DNA of 50,177 nucleotides from Alkaliflexus imshenetskii DSM 15055 (lineage in GTDB: Bacteria; Bacteroidota; Bacteroidia; Bacteroidales; Marinilabiliaceae). Below the pieces are notes generated by a model. That model searched no databases, was not told the DNA's origin, and saw only the letters and a program-made list of their open reading frames with translations. Positions 1 through 8,422 of this stretch are shown here, piece by piece. Position 1 is the stretch's first letter; each line of letters starts with the position of its first letter. Made by a program: the position numbers and the translations under genes. Location of the stretch: contig NZ_KI912105.1 of the NCBI RefSeq assembly GCF_000517065.1, positions 3,671,364 to 3,721,540 of the forward strand, written 5' to 3'.

Positions 1-112
1 CAGACATCCTATAATGCAGGTAATTTGATATCCTTGTCGCAAGCACACGTCCGAACACCTGCTTTTGACCAATAGTGTAGTTATTCACGACACCTCTACG
101 ATGGTTCAATCG

Positions 113-313
113 CTACTCATTCGTCTCCAGTAGTCTATACCTGATAAAGTCGGCCGTACAACTGACCCCTTTACCGTTTCCATGACGCTCAGTACCGTCC
201 TCTTGAAAAGGCAGCACCTCATGGTGGTTTGGCAAATCCTCCTGCAAGGCCTTTGCCGAGAGACCATATCGAAGTAAAAACTCCAATACCCTCTCATCTT
301 GATTGCAGTTATG
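113..313 (-). pseudogene. C-terminal gene fragment, unknown family
   Basis: Read on the minus strand, about 66 codons before a TAG stop give a protein-like sequence of mixed composition: charged helix-like residues, then a Gly/His-rich stretch containing TERHGNGKG, then CTADFIRYRLLE. The frame is closed upstream by a TAA just beyond position 313 and has no convincing start, so it looks like the 3' remnant of a larger gene rather than an intact one. I do not recognise the family. A longer overlapping minus-strand frame (106-516) is Cys/Arg-rich and looks non-coding, which favours this frame locally. Low certainty. Confidence 0.3.
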
Positions 314-505
314 TTACTCAAATTCAAAGAACATTTCTTAAATTGTATCCCTGAGTAACGACAGGACACACGCACGAAAACACAACATCGTGTATAGTGC
401 ATTTGGCGGATAGTGCTAATTTCAAGGTTGTTACATCTAATAAACTTTGTAGCGGTTTGAAAGGTTTGTGCTTCGAATCGCCAAACGACACCATACACGT
501 AACCG

Positions 506-526
506 TTGGCGTTCATTAAGCGCCAA
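506..526. repeat. Perfect 6-bp hairpin ahead of the accessory block
   Basis: TTGGCG (506-511) and CGCCAA (521-526) form a perfect inverted repeat around a 9-base loop. It lies 70 bases before the first accessory gene. Hairpins of this kind sit at the borders of integron-like cassettes, but one copy is not enough to call an attC site. Confidence 0.35.
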
Positions 527-595
527 AAATACGAATCCCCTCTCTGTTAATAGTTCTTTTCCTTATATTTGATATTCAATAATATACCCTATTTT

Positions 596-1915
596 ATGCC
601 TGAAAATCAAAACATTGAATGGAAAGAATCATGGAAAGACGAATATCTGAAATGGATTTGTGGGTTCGCAAATGCACAAGGGGGAAAATTAATCATTGGA
701 AAAAGTGATAACGGAAGAACAGTTGGTATTGAGAACTCAAAAAAACTGCTCGAAGATATCCCAAACAAAATCCAAAGCCAATTAGGAATAATCTGTGATG
801 TAAATCTTTTCGAAGAAAACTCAAATGTAATAATTGAGATTGTTGTAAAACCATATGACAATGCTATCTCATATCAAGGAAAATATTATTATCGAAGTGG
901 AAGTACAAAACAGGAACTAAAGGGAAAGGCTTTAAATGATTTTCTCTTAAAGAAATCAGGCAAAACATGGGATGATGTTATAGAGAATAGAGCAACCCTT
1001 GATGATATTGACCCAAATGCAATTGAGGCATTTATTAAAGCTGCTGTGATTAGCAAGAGAATGCCATTTATTGAAAGCGAAACAAATACAGAAATAGTTC
1101 TTGACAATCTATTATTGAGAGAAAACGGATTAATAAAACGCTCAGCAATAGTTTTGTTCGGCAAGAATCCTTGCAAATTTTACATAAACGCATTCGTGAA
1201 AATTGGACGTTTCGGAAAAACGGATGATGATTTGATTTTTCAGGAAGTAGTTGAAGGAAATGCATTCCAAATTGCAGATAAAACACTTGAAATTCTTGAC
1301 AAAAAATTCCTGATTTCTCCTATTTCATATGATGGATTACACCGAATCGAAAAATGGGAATACCCATATAAGGCAGTAAGAGAGACGATTATTAACGCAA
1401 TAGTTCATCGTGACTATTTTGGAGCTCCAGTTCAAATTAGTGTGTATGACGACAAGATAATGATTTGGAATGAAGGAAAACTTCCAGAAGGCTTCTCAAT
1501 TGAAGATTTAAAGAAAAAACACACATCAAGACCTTACAATCCAACAATTGCAAGTGTATTCTTTAAAGGAGGTTTAATTGAGGCATGGGGAAGAGGAACA
1601 ATCAATATCATTAGTGAGTGTCTTAAAGCAGGACTCCCAGAACCTTCTTTCGAATCAGAATTTGGAGGCATTTTTGTTAAACTCTTTAAACCGTACACTG
1701 AAAAACATTTGATTGAAAAAGGCTTGAATGAAAGGCAGATTAAAGCTGTTTTTTATTGTAAAGAAAATGAATTTATTACGAATGGTATTTACCAATCAAT
1801 AAGTGAAATCTCAGAAAGAACAGCTACACGTGATTTAGAGTTTTTAACTGAAATTGGTGTGTTTGAAAAAGTAGGAGAAAAGAAGGGAACAAAATATAAA
1901 CTTATCCGTGTCTGA
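596..1915 (+). CDS. AlbA_2 (Schlafen-like) domain ATP-binding transcriptional regulator family protein
   Basis: The 439-residue protein opens with IEWKESWKDEYLKWICGFAN followed by GGKLIIGKSDNG, the hallmark of the AlbA_2/Schlafen-type nucleic-acid-binding domain (about residues 5-120). The C-terminal half carries the RETIINAIVHRDY and EAWGRG motifs of the HATPase_c_4 domain found in these RecG-like or 'putative HTH' regulators. The last 70 residues look like a winged helix (NERQIKAVFYC through the ISERTATRDLEFL helix). I start at ATG 596; an upstream TTG at 569 would add nine non-conserved residues. The family is common in mobile and defence-rich regions, but its biochemical role is not settled. 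Codon use is AT-richer than in the genes from 3.9 kb onward, suggesting an acquired gene. Confidence 0.85.
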   Translation: MPENQNIEWKESWKDEYLKWICGFANAQGGKLIIGKSDNGRTVGIENSKKLLEDIPNKIQSQLGIICDVNLFEENSNVIIEIVVKPYDNAISYQGKYYYRSGSTKQELKGKALNDFLLKKSGKTWDDVIENRATLDDIDPNAIEAFIKAAVISKRMPFIESETNTEIVLDNLLLRENGLIKRSAIVLFGKNPCKFYINAFVKIGRFGKTDDDLIFQEVVEGNAFQIADKTLEILDKKFLISPISYDGLHRIEKWEYPYKAVRETIINAIVHRDYFGAPVQISVYDDKIMIWNEGKLPEGFSIEDLKKKHTSRPYNPTIASVFFKGGLIEAWGRGTINIISECLKAGLPEPSFESEFGGIFVKLFKPYTEKHLIEKGLNERQIKAVFYCKENEFITNGIYQSISEISERTATRDLEFLTEIGVFEKVGEKKGTKYKLIRV

Positions 1916-2267
1916 CAATTGGCGGATAAATGGCGGATAAAAACATGTTTTGGCGGAAATATGACGGAAATAATTAGCGAAACGCCAAGATTTTGTTATG
2001 TCAGTTTTGCAGATAGTTCCACGTTTTTAGATGGTTTCGAGTGTGCAAAACCGCCACATACAAATCACCGATGGCGGCATGACCTGTCCCGCAAATCTGC
2101 TACTGTTGGGCATACCAGGAACGTTTACGGCCAATTTTGAAGTTACCAACGCGCCTTCACCTAGGCATACGATACGCAGTGAGGCATGCAGACAAAACCA
2201 TTCGGCAACACTGATACAATTGATTATGAAAGAGCTTACAGAATCATCACGAAGACACTGAATAAGC
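1916..2267. other. Intergenic, no supported gene
   Basis: This 352-base gap begins with three GGCGGA copies within about 40 bases (1920-1957). Short frames exist on both strands, but their translations are low-complexity or Cys/Arg-biased and overlap one another. Positions 2045-2085 contain a CCGCCA/TGGCGG inverted repeat. I see no promoter consensus. Confidence 0.4.
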
Positions 2268-2711
2268 ATGAAAATAGAAAAAATCACCGAAAATAAGAAA
2301 CAGTTTCTTGACTTATTGTTGTTGGCCGATGAGCAGGAAAATATGATTGACAAGTATTTGTTGAGTGGAGATTTGTTTGCTTTATATGATGATGATTTGA
2401 AAAGTGTCTGCGTTGTGGTACCCATAGATAGCGAAAACTGTGAGTTGAAAAACATAGCCACATACGCAAAATATCAAGGTAAAGGGTACGCAAGCGCATT
2501 GGTAAATTACATCTCTGGTTTCTACAAAAAACGATACAAAACGATGTTGGTAGGAACAGGTGAAACACCGACCATTTTATCGTTTTATGAAGGTTGCGGA
2601 TTCAAAAAATCTCATAGGGAAAAGAACTTTTTTACAGATAATTACGACCATCCTATCTTTGAGGGTGACATACAACTTGTGGATATGATTTATCTTAAAA
2701 AGAATCTGTAG
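2268..2711 (+). CDS. GNAT family N-acetyltransferase
   Basis: A 147-residue single-domain protein. Residues 60-80 hold the acetyl-CoA pyrophosphate-binding motif A as [19 protein letters not shown], where the Q-G-K-G-Y-A loop matches the Q/RxxGxG/A signature. A later SFYEGCGF segment is the usual GNAT motif B strand-turn near the active site. The length is normal for the superfamily. The acceptor substrate cannot be read from sequence; small-molecule or antibiotic acetylation is possible but unproven. It lies 10 bases upstream of a methyltransferase on the same strand, so the two are probably co-transcribed. Confidence 0.88.
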   Translation: MKIEKITENKKQFLDLLLLADEQENMIDKYLLSGDLFALYDDDLKSVCVVVPIDSENCELKNIATYAKYQGKGYASALVNYISGFYKKRYKTMLVGTGETPTILSFYEGCGFKKSHREKNFFTDNYDHPIFEGDIQLVDMIYLKKNL

Positions 2712-2721
2712 GCGTGAATGA

Positions 2722-3507
2722 ATGCAAACCAAAACCGAATACAATATGAAACAATGGTATGAATCACTCTTTGAGAACTACGGTGAAAAATATGACAATG
2801 AAGATTTTGCACAAGGAACTATTGGCGAATGCGATTTTATTGAAAATGAGATAAATTACAACAAAGCGTTAAAAATAATTGACATCGGGTGTGGCACAGG
2901 CCGTCATTCCATCGAGTTGTCGAAGCGAGGTTATTCAATGACCGGAATTGATTTGTCGGAGTCGTTACTTGAAAAAGCAAGAGAAAAGGCAAAACACAAT
3001 GGCGTTCAAATTGAGTTTTTACGTCACGATGCACGAAATTTACCGTTCGACAAACAATTTGATGTAGCCATAATGATGTGCGAAGGTGGTTTTCCTTTAA
3101 TGGAGACAGATGAAATGAATTTTGAAATTCTTAAAAACGTTTCAAAGTCGTTGAAGGATAATGCAAAATTTATTTTCACCACTCTCAATGGCCTATTTCC
3201 GATTTTTAATTCCATCGAAGAGTTTTGTGCATCAAACACCAGTGACGGCAATGCCACCTATCACAAAAATACGTTCGATTTAATGACATTCAGAGATTTC
3301 AACATAACAAAAGTTGAAGATGACAATGGCATAGAAAAAGAACTGGAATGCAACGAAAGGTATTATATCCCGTCGGAGATTACATGGTTGTTGAAAACAC
3401 TCGGATTCACTAAAATTGAAATTTTTGGTGCAAAACTCGGAGCCTTTTCTCGCGGGGATAAGTTAACAACGAGTGATTTTGAAATGTTGGTGGTTGCAGA
3501 AAGATAA
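2722..3507 (+). CDS. Class I SAM-dependent methyltransferase
   Basis: A 261-residue protein with the Rossmann SAM-binding motif I at IIDIGCGTGRHSIELSKRG, an acidic motif II end at GIDLSESLL, and the motif III/IV region around LRHDARNLPFDKQFDVAIMM. It belongs to the Methyltransf_11/25 type. An internal ATG at 2746 (MKQWYESLFENYG) resembles the start of related proteins and could be the true start. The C-terminal region after residue 190 is probably substrate-binding. Substrate unknown; together with the GNAT gene it looks like small-molecule modification cargo. Confidence 0.87.
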   Translation: MQTKTEYNMKQWYESLFENYGEKYDNEDFAQGTIGECDFIENEINYNKALKIIDIGCGTGRHSIELSKRGYSMTGIDLSESLLEKAREKAKHNGVQIEFLRHDARNLPFDKQFDVAIMMCEGGFPLMETDEMNFEILKNVSKSLKDNAKFIFTTLNGLFPIFNSIEEFCASNTSDGNATYHKNTFDLMTFRDFNITKVEDDNGIEKELECNERYYIPSEITWLLKTLGFTKIEIFGAKLGAFSRGDKLTTSDFEMLVVAER

Positions 3508-3941
3508 AGCTTACGTACGTAAACACGCGGTATTTGAAATTGCAGTTATATGAGGATATATAGAAATAGCCGACATTAATAGTACCCATGGGTAAATAAT
3601 GACGACTGATAACAATTCTACAACGCTCAATTTAAATCTTATCGACCTCCTCCAAGTTACGAATGAGTTGGTTTATGACAGATGTGGTTTTTTTATTGGT
3701 GTTTCTCCGACACTAATTATTATGCATCCTGCCGATATTTAAAAAGTTTTACTATCTTTTGACCTTTGTTAACCTTCTGAATCTTTTGATATCAGTTAAC
3801 AACGAGATTTTAATTCTAACCTTTTGATTAAATATGAAACAATTTCACTTAAGAGGCTCATACACATGGATGAATTGCCGAACGACGAATGTTGAACCGT
3901 TCATGCGCCTTTCATCCGACCTTAAAAATCAAATTTTACGG
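3508..3941. other. Gap after the accessory block; 12-bp palindrome TTACGTACGTAA
   Basis: The palindrome at 3511-3522 begins three bases after the methyltransferase stop. The rest of the gap is AT-rich leader sequence for the GH9 gene. A longer in-frame ATG at 3834 exists, but the 36 residues it would add precede a perfect lipoprotein signal and lack signal character, so I treat 3834-3941 as untranslated. No second gene is supported here. Confidence 0.45.
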
Positions 3942-6473
3942 ATGAAAAAAATTACATTTTTTTTATTTGCACTGCTGCTGGTTGTGGCATGCAAAAAGGA
4001 TTCGAACCAGGAATTGGTTCTCAATGATTTGGATTATTTCGAGATGCAAGGCGTCAATGTGCTGGTTTACAGCAATCTTTTTACCGGAGGTTTTAACGAT
4101 GAGAAAAATGCCGGTATTGAGTTGATTCACCATGGGGTGAGAACATCACAAGGCGGTGCGGTGCGCCTTTCCAATACGCCCGAGCAGTGGGATTTGGTTC
4201 CGGCTATACCAAACCGAACCGTTGACCATGAATCGGGAAAGATAGAGGCAACACTCAGATATGAAAGCTACGATTTTGATTCGCGGGTGGTTGTCACGGC
4301 CAAGGGCAAAGGTTTCGAGATATCTGTTTATCTTGATAAACCCATTCCTGCCGAGCTTGAGGGCGCTGCCGGATTTAACCTTGAGTTTCTTCCCTCACAA
4401 TATTGGGGCAAGACCTATTTAGTGGATGGACGTATCAACCGTTTTCCTCGTTATGCGGTAGGTAATACCATTACAAGACCCAACAGTGAGAAGATTGTAC
4501 AGTATAAAGGTTACGTAACGGCCGATGACAGAGGTACCGGTACGTTTATCGATCCGCTGCCATTGGAAACAGGCCGTAACTTTGTTCTGGCTCCCGAACA
4601 ACCTGAACGCACAGTGAGAATCACTTCGCACGACGCAGATATTATGCTCTTTGATGGCCGTATTCTTGCTCAAAATGGCTGGTATGTCGTTCGTAGTCTG
4701 CTACCTGCCGGTGCTACGGGTAAGGTTTTAACCTGGACTGTGGAGCCCAATGCCATCGATGGTTGGGTAAGGGAACCGAATATCGGTTTCTCACAAGTTG
4801 GTTATCTGCCAACTCAGCCTAAAGTATCTGTTATTGAGCTTGATAAGAAAGATAAGCCGCTTGCCAAAGCCTCCATATTTAAGTTGGATGCCGATGGAAA
4901 AACCAGCAGCGTATTTACTGGCAACATTGAGCCTTGGGGTGATTATTTCAAATACCATTATGTGAAATTTGATTTCTCATCGGTTAACACGCCGGGCATA
5001 TACTATATTCAGTATGGCGACTTTAAAACAAACAATTTTGTTATTGGTGACGATGTGTATGATAGAATTACCGATGCCACAAGTGATATATGGATTCCAA
5101 TTCACATGAATCACATGTATGTGAAGGAAGCTTACAGGGTTTGGCACGGAGAGCCATTTAAAGAAGGTTACCGTCAGGCGCCGCCCAACACCGACCATTT
5201 TGACCTGCATTGGCAAGGGCCAACAACCGATACAAAGTACAAAGCGCTGGAGTTGATTCCGGGTTTGAACATCGGGGGGTTTTTCGATGCCGGCGATTTT
5301 GATATCGAGACAGGTGCAAACATTGGCGTGGTGCAAAACTTTGTTCAAACATGGGAGTACTTCAAACCTCAACGAGACCAAACCTTTGTTGATCAGGCGC
5401 AACGCTATGTGGTGCTTCATCGCCCTGATGGTATTCCGGATGTTCTGCAGTATATTGAGCATGGCACCTTACAACTAGTGGCTCAGGCCGAGATTTTGGG
5501 TCACATGGCCCAAACGCTTTCCAACTCAGTACTTCACAATTACCATCACCTTGGCGATGCCGCTTCTATAACCGACGGACTTCCGTATAACCCAAATCTT
5601 GGACCCTATGAAGTAGCAGCCGACGGTCGCTCGAGTGGTGTAAAGGATGATATGTGGGCATTCACCTCACGCGATCCAAACCGGGATCTGCGAGCCGCAA
5701 CGATGTTCGCCGCCGCAAGTCGTGCCTTGAAGGGGTATAACGACGACCTCTCCGAAAGGGCTTTGTTTCAATCCAAACGACTCCTGAAAGAGGCTACCGA
5801 ACTTCTTGCAAATGCACCGCAGGAGACGCCTTCGTTTATGGGTGGTGCAGCTGATGTATCAACCAATCTTCAGTTATATATCTCCACCGGAGAGCAACAG
5901 TATGCCGATAAGTTTCTGGAACTTTTATGGCCAGCACTCGACCGCGGTCTCAGTTTTGTCATCTTAACTGCTCTACATGCCATACCACACATGGATGCCT
6001 CTTTTAAGGAGGATTTACGTCCTTATGTTGTTAAATATAAAGAGTATATCGATGATCTTGAAAAGGACAATCCTTACGGGGTACCCATTGGCTTGGGCAA
6101 CTGGGCCGGTAGTGGCATGATTGTGAATTTTGGTACTACCATCTGTTTTGCCAACAAGCATTATCCTGAAATCATCGACGCCAATCACGCTTTCAAGACC
6201 ACCAACTGGCTCTATGGCTGCCATCCATACCACAACTATTCGTTGGTAGCTACAGTGGGTGCTGCCCGTCCCAAAGAGGTGTTTTATGGAAACAACAGGG
6301 CCGACTTTTCGTTTATTCCCGGTAATGTGGCTCCCGGTTTATTATTCCGACAGCCAGACCATTTCGAGAATTACGACGATTGGCCATTCCTGTGGGGGCA
6401 AAATGAGGGCACCATTGGTGGAAATACAAGTTATCTGATTTTTGGCTCTGCCTTTAAGAATATGATAAAGTAA
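3942..6473 (+). CDS. Glycoside hydrolase family 9 (endoglucanase-type) lipoprotein
   Basis: The 843-residue precursor starts MKKITFFLFALLLVVAC, a lipoprotein signal with the lipid-modified Cys at residue 17, so it is membrane-anchored and possibly surface-exposed. Residues about 20-275 form an N-terminal beta-rich module I cannot name. Residues 280-369 look like the CelD_N Ig-like domain that usually precedes GH9 (GFSQVGYLP start). The GH9 catalytic (alpha/alpha)6 barrel follows: GGFFDAGDFD supplies the conserved Asp pair (D449/D452; D452 is the likely base) and NEGTIGGN near the C terminus supplies the Glu acid (E822). The expected reaction is inverting cleavage of beta-1,4-glucans. Exact substrate (cellulose, xyloglucan, mixed-linkage glucan) is not determinable. 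It pairs functionally with the GH3 gene downstream. Confidence 0.9.
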   Translation: MKKITFFLFALLLVVACKKDSNQELVLNDLDYFEMQGVNVLVYSNLFTGGFNDEKNAGIELIHHGVRTSQGGAVRLSNTPEQWDLVPAIPNRTVDHESGKIEATLRYESYDFDSRVVVTAKGKGFEISVYLDKPIPAELEGAAGFNLEFLPSQYWGKTYLVDGRINRFPRYAVGNTITRPNSEKIVQYKGYVTADDRGTGTFIDPLPLETGRNFVLAPEQPERTVRITSHDADIMLFDGRILAQNGWYVVRSLLPAGATGKVLTWTVEPNAIDGWVREPNIGFSQVGYLPTQPKVSVIELDKKDKPLAKASIFKLDADGKTSSVFTGNIEPWGDYFKYHYVKFDFSSVNTPGIYYIQYGDFKTNNFVIGDDVYDRITDATSDIWIPIHMNHMYVKEAYRVWHGEPFKEGYRQAPPNTDHFDLHWQGPTTDTKYKALELIPGLNIGGFFDAGDFDIETGANIGVVQNFVQTWEYFKPQRDQTFVDQAQRYVVLHRPDGIPDVLQYIEHGTLQLVAQAEILGHMAQTLSNSVLHNYHHLGDAASITDGLPYNPNLGPYEVAADGRSSGVKDDMWAFTSRDPNRDLRAATMFAAASRALKGYNDDLSERALFQSKRLLKEATELLANAPQETPSFMGGAADVSTNLQLYISTGEQQYADKFLELLWPALDRGLSFVILTALHAIPHMDASFKEDLRPYVVKYKEYIDDLEKDNPYGVPIGLGNWAGSGMIVNFGTTICFANKHYPEIIDANHAFKTTNWLYGCHPYHNYSLVATVGAARPKEVFYGNNRADFSFIPGNVAPGLLFRQPDHFENYDDWPFLWGQNEGTIGGNTSYLIFGSAFKNMIK

Positions 6474-6535
6474 CGGTTACTTCTTCTGTGAATTGCCCTA
6501 TAAGAAATCATTTATAGTTCAAGCAGATGATTTTG

Positions 6536-6581
6536 TACCCATGGAGTGGTGGAAAGCCATTTCATGGGTATATTTTTTTTT
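6536..6581 (+). terminator. Intrinsic terminator of the GH9 gene
   Basis: TACCCATG (6536-6543) pairs with CATGGGTA (6563-6570), with further GTGG/CCAT pairing inside. A run of T residues follows at 6573-6581. Confidence 0.75.
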
Positions 6582-6596
6582 GATGAGCTAGATGCC

Positions 6597-6857
6597 TTAC
6601 TCCACTTCCAGGCTAATTAATCTGGCATCAACACCGTTAAGTAGGTTGAGTTTGCGGGTGATTTCTTCGTGTTTGGTCAGGTCATTACCTGTTAATTCAA
6701 TAAATATCAAACCGCTGTCTGAGCAATTATCGAGCACGCCATCGTGTATGCCTAGTCGGGTTTTGATGTAGCAACCCCAACCGGTCAAAATTTTCTGAAC
6801 CTTCTCTGCTGTTTCCTGGCGGTGGTTCACCAGTATGAGCAATACATCGCGTTTCAT
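6597..6857 (-). CDS. Small ACT-like regulator resembling the TM1266 iron-hydrogenase-system regulator family
   Basis: An 86-residue protein with an alternating strand-helix pattern: VLLILVNHRQETAEKVQKIL, then GCYIKTRLGIHDG, SGLIFIELTGN, and a final helix and strand ending NGVDARLISLEVE. That layout, with 'I.T.RLGI' after the first helix and 'LNLLNGVDA' near the end, matches the ferredoxin-like ACT/NikR-C fold of the TM1266-type proteins annotated as [FeFe]-hydrogenase system regulators. No hydrogenase or maturase gene is in the window, so that label is only a family resemblance. It stands alone on the minus strand between the GH9 gene and the B12-sensor operon. Confidence 0.6.
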   Translation of the reverse strand: MKRDVLLILVNHRQETAEKVQKILTGWGCYIKTRLGIHDGVLDNCSDSGLIFIELTGNDLTKHEEITRKLNLLNGVDARLISLEVE

Positions 6858-7305
6858 GATTAGATATTTTTATCTGTAATTTACAACGAGATGGTGGTTT
6901 GCGCGACAATTTTTGCCTTTTTTTTTGTTGCTACTTCAAAAAGGTTGGATACTTAATTGATGAGGCTTCTCTGTTTTTCATAACAGCTCTTTTGTTGTAT
7001 CTGGTAAATAATTCACTATATTTATCTAAAATGTAATTGGCGATTTTTCTTGACTGAACCCACCAAGCTTAGGTTTTTTGATTTACGCAGCAGATGGTAA
7101 GCGTTAGATGCAATATTTTTGATGAGAGATAGTTAGAAGATAGATGTTTGTTGGAAGGATATGATATTCATCGTTTGAAGATTAATATGCCTGCCTTGCG
7201 CTGTTCTCTGTCTCTCATGATCCAACAACTGTCCATCTCTGATAAGCAATACCAATTTACATCACACAGTAGATAAGATGAGCCTATAATTGATAACGTT
7301 GCACA
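6858..7305. other. 448-base gap before the B12-sensor operon, no gene seen
   Basis: AT-rich, with several T-runs and no frame with protein-like composition. It must contain the divergent promoters of the ACT-like gene and the B12-sensor operon, but I find no perfect TTTG/TAnnTTTG pair. I do not see a B12-riboswitch core. Confidence 0.4.
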
Positions 7306-7965
7306 ATGGCTGATATAGTCAAAATAGAAATAGTTTACAGTGATTTTTTTAATGCACTGCTCAAGGGGGACAAATCTCAATGTTCGCAAATAGTTCATGC
7401 GCTGATTAATGCGCAGATGGATGTGCGCTTCGTTTATGAGCATCTGCTTAAACCAGCCATGTACGAGATAGGCTACCTTTGGGAGCGTAATAAAATTACT
7501 GTGGCAACGGAACACATGGCATCAGCCATCACAGAGTCAATTATGAATGAGCTGTATGGCTCAATAGTGTACAATGGATCTACCTCAAAAAGTGTGGTTG
7601 TTACCTGTATCGAAAGTGAGTTACACCAAATTGGTGCACGAATGATAAGCGATGTGTTTGAACTGAACCACTGGCAGGTTCAGTTTCTTGGTGCCAACAC
7701 ACCCAATAGTGAACTAGTTAATTTTTTGAGTTTGAATCAGCCGGCTATGTTGGCAGTTTCAGTAAGCCTCTACTTTAACCTTCCCAGTGCCGAAGAGCTC
7801 ATTAAAATGGTGCGGAAGCATTTTCCAACGCTTCCGATTGTTGTCGGAGGTCAGGCATTTTCACATGGTGGTCATGAGATTGTTTCAAAGTTTACAGGGG
7901 TAACTCTTTTACCCGATGTTATGAGCATGGACAAGTACTTAAAAAATCTAGATAGCAATGAATAG
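7306..7965 (+). CDS. Stand-alone cobalamin-binding sensor with CarH-type W-x9-EH cap motif
   Basis: A 219-residue protein. Residues about 10-90 are the four-helix B12-binding_2 cap, with W59, nine residues, then E69-H70. This W-x9-EH pattern is known from CarH/LitR-type photoreceptors, where it packs over the adenosyl group of adenosylcobalamin. Residues about 94-215 are a Rossmann-like B12-binding domain with E105-x-H107-x-x-G110 (lower-axial His for base-off/His-on binding), SVSLYF, and VVGGQAFS near the nucleotide tail. Unlike CarH it has no MerR helix-turn-helix and starts directly with the cap. Residue 60 is Glu where Thermus CarH has the His that forms the bis-His light adduct. It overlaps the next gene by 8 bases and is followed by a histidine kinase, so it probably acts as an input protein to signalling rather than as a repressor. 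A corrinoid-protein role in methyl transfer is an alternative, but no methyltransferase partner is nearby. Confidence 0.85.
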   Translation: MADIVKIEIVYSDFFNALLKGDKSQCSQIVHALINAQMDVRFVYEHLLKPAMYEIGYLWERNKITVATEHMASAITESIMNELYGSIVYNGSTSKSVVVTCIESELHQIGARMISDVFELNHWQVQFLGANTPNSELVNFLSLNQPAMLAVSVSLYFNLPSAEELIKMVRKHFPTLPIVVGGQAFSHGGHEIVSKFTGVTLLPDVMSMDKYLKNLDSNE

Positions 7966-8419
7966 GGAATGGTTAATTGAATCTGCATCAGCTTTAAAAC
8001 AGGTTAACCCAAATGAGGTTGCCGAATACGTTCAAGTGTCTGAAATGGCGGTGGCAGCAGTGAACGAGGCCTTGCTTGGACGTCCCGACATTGTCGAACT
8101 TATAGGAAAGAACAACATCCAGATGATGAAGGACAATCATTCAAATCATGCACGTTTTATTGCATCCATACTTAATCATTATCAGCCGGAGGTGTTTGTA
8201 GATACTGTTTTGTGGGTTTTCAGAGCCTATCGGAGCAGGGGATTTGTCTCTACCTATTGGGCTGCGCAGTTAAATGCCTGGATTACTGTGCTAAAAGAGA
8301 TGCTTCAACCTGAGTCTTATTCTGAAGTTTTTCAATACTATTATTGGATGTTGATAAATATACCCCAGTTTATAGCCGTAACAGAAGCACAAAATGGTTC
8401 ATCGCACTATCAAGACTAA
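7958..8419 (+). CDS. Uncharacterised all-helical protein in the B12-sensor/kinase operon
   Basis: A 153-residue soluble protein with no signal peptide or membrane segment. It appears entirely helical; the most distinctive part is a central stretch with DNHSNHARFIASILN, DTVLWVFRAYRSRGF and YWAAQLNAWITVLKEML, rich in Trp, His, Tyr and Phe. I do not recognise the family. The helical length and aromatic/His content would suit a globin-like or other cofactor or protein-docking sensor fold, but no haem ligand can be assigned. Its ATG lies inside the end of the B12-sensor gene (8-base overlap) and its stop is 3 bases before the kinase ATG. This tight coupling suggests it works with both, perhaps as an adaptor. 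Confidence 0.8.
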   Translation: MNREWLIESASALKQVNPNEVAEYVQVSEMAVAAVNEALLGRPDIVELIGKNNIQMMKDNHSNHARFIASILNHYQPEVFVDTVLWVFRAYRSRGFVSTYWAAQLNAWITVLKEMLQPESYSEVFQYYYWMLINIPQFIAVTEAQNGSSHYQD

Positions 8420-8422
8420 TTT

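Noticed and set aside
106-516. 136-codon minus-strand frame at the left end
   Set aside because: Composition is Cys/Arg-rich and unstructured. A different frame (113-313) reads more like protein, so this one is probably incidental.
2027-2461. 144-codon minus-strand frame overlapping the acetyltransferase start
   Set aside because: It runs antisense to the clear GNAT gene and has low-complexity Ser/Cys-rich composition.
3511-3522. Palindrome TTACGTACGTAA as an attachment site
   Set aside because: No second copy at the left edge of the accessory block and no integrase in the window.
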